From the NCBI GenBank assembly GCA_945905815.1, contig CAMDQH010000018.1:1-48464 (forward strand): 48,464 nucleotides of DNA. The letters are read 5' to 3'. The notes under the pieces are model-generated. The model made no database searches, was not told where the DNA came from, and saw only the letters and a program-made list of their open reading frames with translations. Within the stretch, counting starts at the first letter, position 1, and the number at the start of each line of letters is the position of its first letter. Origin of the DNA: Bacteriovorax stolpii (GTDB lineage Bacteria; Bdellovibrionota; Bacteriovoracia; Bacteriovoracales; Bacteriovoracaceae). The translations under genes were made by a program, and so were the position numbers. Of this stretch, positions 35,038 to 40,507 are shown piece after piece.

Positions 35038-35364
35038 ATGACTAAAATAAAGAAACTTATAGAAGAGTATGAGTTCAACGGTTTAAGAATCAAACTTTAT
35101 GATGAAGATTTTGAACATGCTCTCTCAGCACATCCTGGAGAGGTTACTCTAGACGCCATTAGAAACTGTATTCGGCAACCCGATCTGGTGATCCGATCAG
35201 TCCAAGGTAAAAATGCATGTTTGTTTTATGAAATGAAAATTCAAGATGAGTACTTTGTCGTTGTTGTCCATGTAACAGAATCAGGCACGGGCGAAGTAAA
35301 AACGGCTTATAAAACGACTTATATAAAGAATGGAACAGTACTCTTCAAAAAAAAAGAAAAATAA
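35038..35364 (+). CDS. DUF4258/BECR-like RNase toxin
   Basis: 108 residues. The order of elements fits the small RelE/BECR-fold nucleases: an early His segment (FEHALSAHPGEVTLDAI), a 'QPDLVIRSVQG' turn, two central strands (CLFYEMKIQDEYFVVVVHV) and the late KTAYKTTYI strand, which corresponds to the conserved TxY region of that group. It overlaps the next gene by one base (TAATG), and that gene encodes a DUF2283-HTH protein, a known partner type of DUF4258 toxins. It should act as an mRNA- or tRNA-cleaving toxin. Fold assignment is by eye. Confidence 0.75.
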   Translation: MTKIKKLIEEYEFNGLRIKLYDEDFEHALSAHPGEVTLDAIRNCIRQPDLVIRSVQGKNACLFYEMKIQDEYFVVVVHVTESGTGEVKTAYKTTYIKNGTVLFKKKEK

Positions 35365-35777
35365 TGAACCTTAAATACATGGCAGAGATTGATACTCTAT
35401 ATATTTACTTTGAATCAGAGACACCAAAGATAATGGTCCCCTCTAATATCGATAAGCGAGTGGGCAGATTTGTGGATAAAAAAAATCGAAAAATAATCTG
35501 TGGCTATGAAATAGAAGGGGCCAGTGACTTCTTTCTTGAAAATATCAACAAGTTTGATTTTAACCTCAAGCAACTAATAGCAGCAGGTATTTTCTTTATT
35601 CGAGTTTTAAATGGCTATTCTCAGGAAAAAATGGCTACAGAGCTTGGAGTAAGTCTTTCAAGTTATAAGATGGTCGAGAAAGCGGAGCAAAATTTTACTA
35701 TCGATACATTTGAGTCGATTAATTCAAAATTCCCTAAGATGAAAAAGATTGTGGCGGAGAGTCTTTTGGCTTCTTGA
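35364..35777 (+). CDS. DUF2283-HTH fusion antitoxin
   Basis: 137 residues. Residues ~5-52 follow the DUF2283 pattern (AEIDTLYIYFES, then ICGYEIEGASDFF), a small beta domain common in antitoxins. Residues ~68-115 form an XRE-type helix-turn-helix (FFIRVLNGYSQEKMATELG then SSYKMVEKAEQNF). So neutralising and DNA-binding parts are joined in one protein. It is translationally coupled to the toxin gene through TAATG and probably represses the pair. Toxin-before-antitoxin order is unusual but known from HigBA-type systems. Confidence 0.8.
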   Translation: MNLKYMAEIDTLYIYFESETPKIMVPSNIDKRVGRFVDKKNRKIICGYEIEGASDFFLENINKFDFNLKQLIAAGIFFIRVLNGYSQEKMATELGVSLSSYKMVEKAEQNFTIDTFESINSKFPKMKKIVAESLLAS

Positions 35778-35823
35778 ATTTTAGTCTGACCACCATTCAC
35801 AAAAAATCCCATTACATAACCAA

Positions 35824-35846
35824 ATATACATTGATTTGATGTATAT
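35824..35846. promoter_or_regulatory. Perfect inverted-repeat operator before the winged-helix gene
   Basis: ATATACAT (35824-35831) and ATGTATAT (35839-35846) are perfect inverted copies with a 7-nt spacer, about 30 bp upstream of the ATG at 35875. It is very likely the autoregulatory site of the winged-helix protein. Confidence 0.65.
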
Positions 35847-35874
35847 AAGGGACTAAGCTAGTTGAAAATAAAGA

Positions 35875-36294
35875 ATGAAAATTAAACCCTTGAAAATTAC
35901 ATTTGAATCCATAGACACTTTTGCTGTGAAATCCAGAACGGCGCTTCAAAATGCCATTCAAAACAAAAAATCAGCTATCCAGAAAAAGGATGTTCTTGTT
36001 TGGGCTTCAGTTGAAGCCTATCAGCAGTTCATGAGCGACCAAAAGTACACCATCCTTGCGGTCATTTATAAATATCGGCCTCAGTCAGTTTATCAACTTG
36101 CGAAGATACTTAATCGGGCCCAGCAGAATGTTGCTCGCGATTGTGATCTTCTAGAAAGACATGGCTTTATTAAATTTGAGCAATCTGAAAATGGAAGAAA
36201 AGTTAAAGCTCCACAGCTAATTTTTGACTACAATGCAATCATAGTCTATTTACAAAGCGTAACGTATAAAGTGGAATTTGAAGAAGCGGCATAA
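35875..36294 (+). CDS. Winged-helix regulator, HVO_A0114-type antitoxin-like
   Basis: 139 residues. The first ~55 residues are helical (ITFESIDTFAVKSRTALQNA, KDVLVWASVEAYQQFM). The rest is a winged helix: YTILAVIYKYRPQSVYQLAK, RAQQNVARDCDLLERHGFI and a wing with FEQSENGRKVKAP. This matches the layout of the HVO_A0114 family, often encoded beside small toxins. No partner toxin gene is found on either side: upstream is a complete toxin-antitoxin pair and downstream an ATPase gene. It may be an orphan, or may regulate the DUF4143 gene. The start lacks a clear ribosome-binding site. Confidence 0.75.
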   Translation: MKIKPLKITFESIDTFAVKSRTALQNAIQNKKSAIQKKDVLVWASVEAYQQFMSDQKYTILAVIYKYRPQSVYQLAKILNRAQQNVARDCDLLERHGFIKFEQSENGRKVKAPQLIFDYNAIIVYLQSVTYKVEFEEAA

Positions 36295-36393
36295 TTGAGT
36301 TGGAAATGTCTCCTTTAATCCAAATACTTGGCAGTTTACTGCTCAGAGTAGAAATATGCCAGACTGCTAAATTCAGATCGTTAAGTGTCTGTA

Positions 36394-36446
36394 TTTTTCT
36401 GGTTAACCAGAAAAATGTTGCTTCTTTTTTTGGGTTAACCTAAAAT
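36394..36446 (+). promoter_or_regulatory. Promoter with tandem GGTTAACC palindromes for the DUF4143 ATPase gene
   Basis: A perfect 22-bp palindrome (36394-36415: TTTTTCT, GGTTAACC, AGAAAAA) is followed 32 bp centre-to-centre by a second one with the same core (GGTTAACC 36433-36440, arms TTTTG and TAAAA). TTGCTT (36418-36423) and TAAAAT (36441-36446), 17 bp apart, form a promoter. The second palindrome covers its spacer and touches the -10 box. The ATG at 36454 lies 7 bases after the -10, so the transcript should be leaderless. Confidence 0.75.
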
Positions 36447-36453
36447 AATCAGT

Positions 36454-37569
36454 ATGAAGAATCGCTACCTTACATCATTTATTCAAGCCGATCTGAAAAA
36501 GAAAATGGTCTTCCTCTCAGGCCCGCGCCAAAGTGGTAAAACGACACTAGCGCTTAGTCTTTTAGGTAAACAAAAAGATCGGTACTTCAACTGGGACAAT
36601 GATGAGCATCGTGAAAGTATAATGAAACGGGAGCTACCAAGTTCTAAAGGGCTTATTGTTTTTGATGAGATTCACAAATTTCCAAGGTGGAGAAACTGGA
36701 TTAAAGGAATTTTTGACACAAGAAAAGATGACCTAGATATTCTGGTCACGGGAAGTGCCAAGTTAGATTATTATTGCAAAGGTGGAGACTCTTTACAGGG
36801 TCGCTACAATCATTACAGACTTCATCCATTGTCACTGGCCGAGCTTAAAGGAAACACAGAGACACTTCATGATCTTTTAAAATTTGGCGGCTTTCCAGAG
36901 CCGTATTTTTCAAAGTCAGAAACGGAAACGAGGAAATGGTCACGACAATACAGAACTAGGCTTGTTAGAGAAGAAATTAACTCGCTGGAAAAAGTTGCAG
37001 ATATCACAAGACTAGAAGAGCTTCTTATTAGACTTCCTGAATGCGTTGGAAGCCCTCTCTCTTTAAACGCTTTACGCGAAGATCTGCAAGTTTCACATGA
37101 AGCGATTACCAGATGGATGTTAATCTTTGAAAATAATTATGCCATTTTTAGAATTTATCCTTTTGGATCTCCAAAAATTAGGGCCCTTAAGAAAGAGCCA
37201 AAACATTACCACTATGATTGGACTCAAATTGAAAGCCCTGGGGCAAGGTTTGAAAATCTTATGGCCTGTCACCTTCTTAAATGGTGCCATTTTATAGAAG
37301 ACACGCAGGGATTTGATATGGAGCTTCGCTATTTTCGTGACCGAGAAAAGCGAGAGGTTGACTTTGTCGTACTTAAGAATAGAAAACCGATTATGTTCAT
37401 AGAGGCCAAGACGTCTGATTCAAAATGTTCTTTGGATCTTATTTACTTGAAGAAAAAGTTTCCCGAAGTGGATGCGATTCAGGTGGTGCTCAACGAGGAT
37501 AAGGATATCAAGAATGAATGGGGCATCCGGATTTGTGGCGCCACAAGCTTCCTTAAGGATTTGATCTAA
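36454..37569 (+). CDS. AAA_14/DUF4143 ATPase (first copy)
   Basis: 371 residues. N-terminal ATPase with Walker A GPRQSGKTT (23-31), Walker B IVFDEIHK (D71, E72) and the sensor LVTGSAKLD. A helical middle region contains a winged-helix-like segment (LREDLQVSHEAITRWM). The C-terminal DUF4143 domain keeps a PD-(D/E)XK-like constellation: FENL (E267), EVDFVV (D303) and FIEAK (E317, K319). Such proteins are widespread, usually single genes in accessory regions, and their cellular role is not settled. There is no ribosome-binding site; see the promoter entry. It shares the Walker A neighbourhood (GPRQSGKTT) with the gene at 40508 but is otherwise quite different, so it is not a recent duplicate. 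Confidence 0.92.
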   Translation: MKNRYLTSFIQADLKKKMVFLSGPRQSGKTTLALSLLGKQKDRYFNWDNDEHRESIMKRELPSSKGLIVFDEIHKFPRWRNWIKGIFDTRKDDLDILVTGSAKLDYYCKGGDSLQGRYNHYRLHPLSLAELKGNTETLHDLLKFGGFPEPYFSKSETETRKWSRQYRTRLVREEINSLEKVADITRLEELLIRLPECVGSPLSLNALREDLQVSHEAITRWMLIFENNYAIFRIYPFGSPKIRALKKEPKHYHYDWTQIESPGARFENLMACHLLKWCHFIEDTQGFDMELRYFRDREKREVDFVVLKNRKPIMFIEAKTSDSKCSLDLIYLKKKFPEVDAIQVVLNEDKDIKNEWGIRICGATSFLKDLI

Positions 37570-37583
37570 ATCTTGAGTCTGGG

Positions 37584-37970
37584 TTAATCAACATTAATCG
37601 AAACATGATCCCCAACCATAAATTGCGGCAGCTCAAAAATCGGAGTCGAGTCTTCTTTTTCATACTCACTGACCATGGCTATTGAGGCTTCATTCATCGC
37701 ATGAAGAACTTTGAGTTCTCCAATTTTTACTTTGTAATTGACCCGAGTTTTATTATCGTAAGGATTTTGAACTGAAATAATTCGAAAGACATCTACCACG
37801 CTATCTTTTTTTACACCCTGACCACTACCCATATTAATGTAGTAGTTTTTACGAATAACTTCGTTCTCAACTCCCATAGGTAAATCTTGGGCAAGAGAGA
37901 AAATCACATAGGACTTGGCATATGTGGCGTGTGCAAATAATAAGAGAGACAGCAGGGTTAAGACTTTCAT
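37584..37970 (-). CDS. Small exported protein, FlgT C-terminal-like
   Basis: 128 residues from ATG at 37970, which gives a clean signal peptide (MKVLTLLSLLLFAHATYAKS) and has GAGG upstream; the longer reading from 38078 lacks both. The mature part is a small beta domain: YYINMGSGQGVKKDSVVDVF, VKIGELKVLHAMNEASIAMV, MVGDHVSIN. That resembles the C-terminal domain of FlgT and other periplasmic beta-barrel-like modules. It is convergent with the DUF4143 gene (14 bp between stops). It may be a core gene left inside the accessory region. The family match is by eye. Confidence 0.72.
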   Translation of the reverse strand: MKVLTLLSLLLFAHATYAKSYVIFSLAQDLPMGVENEVIRKNYYINMGSGQGVKKDSVVDVFRIISVQNPYDNKTRVNYKVKIGELKVLHAMNEASIAMVSEYEKEDSTPIFELPQFMVGDHVSINVD

Positions 37971-38130
37971 TCGGGCCTCGCAGGGGAATGTCTTGCCTAG
38001 CTTATCGACGAAAGGAAAAGGAAGTTGAGGGGAGAAGTGGTTTGATCGGGAGTACAAGGTAAGGTTTTGAATTAACAAAGGATAACAAGGGGGAGGGGAG
38101 TGGCAGATTTAGGAGGCAAAATGTGCTTTT

Positions 38131-38271
38131 ATTATTTTGCTTGAAAAATTCATTAATTAAAAATGTCTTTCCAACCCTCCTTCGGCCAAAGAGCGCAACG
38201 AATTCTGGTTTTGGAGAGCTGAGAATTTTTCCAATTAGGTTAATTTCTCTTTTTCTTGCAATTAGTCGCAT
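38131..38271 (-). pseudogene. N-terminal remnant of an archaeal-type AAA ATPase gene
   Basis: The first 47 codons read as the start of the ATPase family often annotated with DUF234: FIARKKEI-like beginning (LIARKREINLIGKIL), FVALFGRRRVGKTFLINEFF with Walker A GRRRVGKT. After that the frame runs into unrelated sequence (Pro/Leu/Ser-rich) and stops at 38002, so Walker B and the rest are missing. The start codon lies only 10 bp from the edge of repeat R1, which must have replaced its promoter. It is a third ATPase of the region, destroyed. Confidence 0.7.
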
Positions 38272-38280
38272 TAGGATCTC

Positions 38281-38580
38281 CAGCCAAATCTTTTTATTAT
38301 GATAACATTTGGCTGATGATAATTAGTATTCGTTTAATGTTAGGTGGTTACATGGGTGGAGTATGCTTATTTCCCTTCAACCTTCAACCTTCAAATACTT
38401 AATGTTGTTATAGATAATATCTGAGTACATAAAATTCTTCAGATACTTATGCGAGAGAATGTAGTTCCTTGCATAGTACTGCATCACCCACGGCAAATCA
38501 GCATTCACTAGATCTTCCATCTTCGCCATTAATTCAAACTTGCGTTTACCGTCTTGAATCACACGCGCTTCTTGAAAGTA
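38281..38580. repeat. Repeat R1: diverged copy of the 3' end and terminator of the peptide-binding-protein gene
   Basis: Matches 41909-42199. In the alignable 178-bp part (38401-38578 against 42022-42199) I count 26 mismatches, about 85% identity. Translated on the minus strand it still reads VIQDGKRKFELM to KYLKVEG without a stop, with only about five amino acid changes, so most differences are synonymous. It begins exactly at the outer edge of a 9-bp inverted repeat (CAGCCAAAT 38281-38289, ATTTGGCTG 38307-38315). A short tandem repeat (CTTCAAC) has expanded near 38375-38395. It is not a functional gene. Confidence 0.9.
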
Positions 38581-38592
38581 TCGCGTTTTGGC

Positions 38593-38690
38593 TATACCCT
38601 AAAGGGTGTAGTTAAAGATCAATTGATGACAATATACCCTAAAGGGTGTATTGTTCTAGTAATTACAGAAAATATACCCGATAGGTTATA
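38593..38690. promoter_or_regulatory. Three HipB-type operators at 40-bp spacing
   Basis: TATACCC-TAAA-GGGTGTA occurs at 38593-38610 and 38633-38650, and a variant TATACCC-GATA-GGTTATA at 38673-38690. The starts are exactly 40 bp apart, nearly four helical turns, ending 5 bp before the hipB ATG. The third copy has a weaker right arm and overlaps an AT-rich TATAAAT that could be the -10 region. This is a clear autoregulatory region for the XRE protein encoded next. Confidence 0.85.
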
Positions 38691-38695
38691 AATCC

Positions 38696-38917
38696 ATGAA
38701 ACAAGAAAAAACTCAACTGTCTGAAATTATTAAACTCAAGCGGAAAGAACTTGGTCTTACTCAGGAAGAATTTAGCGCACGAGTAGGTGTAGGGCTGAGA
38801 TTTTTGCGAGAATTGGAGCAAGGAAAAGAAACGATTCGACTCGATAAATTGAATGTCGTGCTGAACTACTTTGGCCTAGAGGTAGGCGCTGTCATAAGAA
38901 GAGACAACGATGAATAA
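38696..38917 (+). CDS. hipB: HipB-like XRE antitoxin
   Basis: 73 residues, nearly all helix-turn-helix: LSEIIKLKRKELGLTQEEFS, ARVGVGLRFLRELEQG, then LDKLNVVLNYFGLEVG, the typical HipB/XRE series. HipB binds the toxin HipA and represses the operon. The three upstream operators and the 8-bp overlap with hipA support the role. It has no C-terminal extension. Confidence 0.9.
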   Translation: MKQEKTQLSEIIKLKRKELGLTQEEFSARVGVGLRFLRELEQGKETIRLDKLNVVLNYFGLEVGAVIRRDNDE

Positions 38918-40268
38918 GGTCGAAGTATTTTATAAGGAAACATTTGCGGGAGTCCTAGAGAAGAAAATTGAAGGGCATTTCATATTCATTTATGAAGAAA
39001 GTTACATCGCTTCGAACAACCCATCTATTAGTCTGACATTACCCAAAGAGACTAAGAGTTTTAAGAGTGAAAATCTTTTCCCTTTCTTCGATGGTCTTAT
39101 TCCTGAAGGATGGTTATTGAAGCTGGCGAGTGAAGAGTTAAGACTTGATCCTTTGCAAGATCGTTTTGAGCTTTTGAAAACTCTTTGTCGAGATACGATC
39201 GGGGCCATTCATATTGGTAAGCCTGAAAACGAAAAAAAAAATCACGAACTAGACATAAAATTAAAGAAGGCTGAATTGCCGGTCTTTGATCGCTGCCTTA
39301 TTTGTTATAAAGAACATCAGGGTATTTATCATTTGGCCTGCATGAAGAAAGTTTTTGGCACAACCATTCATCCCATTGTAGAGATTGATAATGAAATTCT
39401 TGAAGTATTGGGTCGAAATCAACTCAGTCAAAAATTAGCGATAGCTGGAGTTCAAAAAAAAATCTCTCTTGATCTTAAACTAGATACTCAAACGAAAGAA
39501 CATAGGATTACGGTGACGGATCTTTGGGGGAAATACATCTTTAAACCCCGAGGGAAAGCTCCCCATTTACCAGAGAATGAGCACTTGTGTTTATTGATGG
39601 CCGAAATGGCAGGTATTAAGGTCGAAAAATCCGCCTTAATCCCGACTTCAAGTGGAGAGTTAGGATTTTTGGCCCGACGTTTTGACCGTGGAGACAAGCA
39701 TGAAGAGTTTCATCAAGAAGATTTTTGCCAGATATTAGAGAAGGAGCCTTTTAAGAAATATCAGGGAAGCCTGGAGCAAGTAGGGAAAGTCATTAAGAAA
39801 AGCTCAGACTTTCCAGGAGATAATCTTTACCGATTAATGGAATTGATCGTATTTAATTTCCTTATCGGGAATGTCGATTTTCATCTAAAAAACATTTCCC
39901 TCACATTTGAAAATGATAAAGGATATAAAACTCTGCTTAGTCCCGCTTATGATCTTCTCTCGACTGATTTATATATTGATGATGATAACGAACAAACGGC
40001 CCTGGCCATTAATGGCCGAAAGAATCAATTAAGGCGAATTGATTTTCTGGAATGTGCAAAATCCTACTCCATCACTGAAAAAGTATTTGATAAAATTCTG
40101 AGCAAGTTCGAAAAGATGATTCCTGTTTGGAATCAAACAATTAATCAAAGTTTTATTGAAAAAGAGAGACAAGAAAAGCTCACGTACATGGTACGAAGCC
40201 GCCTCATTATGTTGCAGACTATTTCCCCGCAATCTTCAGATACTTATGCGAGAGGATCTAGTTCCTAG
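38910..40268 (+). CDS. hipA: HipA-like Ser/Thr kinase toxin with an inserted zinc motif
   Basis: 452 residues. The N-terminal subdomain has LFPFFDGLIPEGWLL; a CxxC/HxxC motif follows (C129, C132, H141, C144). The kinase core has a glycine-rich loop AIAGVQKKISL (from 177), ATP-site lysine in YIFKPRG (K212), catalytic NVDFHLKN (D323) and the metal-binding PAYDLLS (D348). So it combines the HipS-like N-domain and the HipT/HipA kinase in one chain and adds a zinc knuckle between them. HipA kinases phosphorylate tRNA synthetases and cause growth arrest. The loop has Ala where autophosphorylated Ser is usual. The last ~15 residues (from 438) are read from repeat R2. Confidence 0.9.
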   Translation: MNKVEVFYKETFAGVLEKKIEGHFIFIYEESYIASNNPSISLTLPKETKSFKSENLFPFFDGLIPEGWLLKLASEELRLDPLQDRFELLKTLCRDTIGAIHIGKPENEKKNHELDIKLKKAELPVFDRCLICYKEHQGIYHLACMKKVFGTTIHPIVEIDNEILEVLGRNQLSQKLAIAGVQKKISLDLKLDTQTKEHRITVTDLWGKYIFKPRGKAPHLPENEHLCLLMAEMAGIKVEKSALIPTSSGELGFLARRFDRGDKHEEFHQEDFCQILEKEPFKKYQGSLEQVGKVIKKSSDFPGDNLYRLMELIVFNFLIGNVDFHLKNISLTFENDKGYKTLLSPAYDLLSTDLYIDDDNEQTALAINGRKNQLRRIDFLECAKSYSITEKVFDKILSKFEKMIPVWNQTINQSFIEKERQEKLTYMVRSRLIMLQTISPQSSDTYARGSSS

Positions 40269-40330
40269 CATAGTACTGCATCACCCACGGCAAATCAGCG
40301 TTCACGAGATCTTCCATTTTCTGCATCAGG
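40220..40330. repeat. Repeat R2: shortened third copy of the peptide-binding-gene 3' end
   Basis: Matches R1 and R3 from TATTTCCCC through AATCTTCAGATACTTATGCG and GTACTGCAT to CTTCCATTTTCTGCAT. It lacks the ~50 bp between two similar motifs (CTTCAAATACTTA and CTTCAGATACTTA), as if they had recombined. It contains the stop of hipA and separates the HipBA cassette from the next ATPase cassette. In places it follows R1 (GCATAGTACTGCATCACCC) and in others R3 (TTCTGCAT), so it may be a mosaic. Confidence 0.82.
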
Positions 40331-40456
40331 GTAATCGAGAGCCGGGAAAGCTGATACTTTATCCAGAGTAAGCTCCTGGAATTTATTAAATATACCATTT
40401 CGGGAAGACATCAGATTTTAGTAATATTTTGGAGTCGATTGGTCTTGTAGATATTT

Positions 40457-40499
40457 ACCTTGACTTAATATCGACAAGGTTTAAGGTTTTGTGTAATAA
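40457..40499 (+). promoter_or_regulatory. Promoter and inverted repeat for the second DUF4143 ATPase gene
   Basis: TCGACA (40471-40476) and TAATAA (40494-40499) are 17 bp apart. The ATG at 40508 lies only 8 bases after the -10 box and has no ribosome-binding site, so the message is probably leaderless. ACCTTG (40457-40462) and CAAGGT (40475-40480) form an inverted repeat with a 12-nt spacer that overlaps the -35 box. Confidence 0.6.
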
Positions 40500-40507
40500 T
40501 TCTATAT

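Noticed and set aside
38002-38130. C-terminal part of the 89-codon frame after the ATPase remnant
   Set aside because: The Pro/Leu/Ser-rich tail does not continue the ATPase family and overlaps the upstream region of the small exported protein gene; only the first 47 codons are called as a remnant.
38377-38562. 61-codon minus-strand gene
   Set aside because: It is the in-frame 3' fragment of the peptide-binding gene within R1, without its own promoter or true start; reported as a repeat.
38593-38690. CRISPR-like array (three 18-bp repeats at 40-bp spacing)
   Set aside because: The units are inverted repeats directly in front of a HipB gene, only three are present, and no cas gene is nearby; operators fit better.
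40156-40371. Plus-strand reading frame across the end of hipA and R2
   Set aside because: It is a shadow of hipA and of antisense peptide-binding-gene sequence; no protein-like conservation visible.
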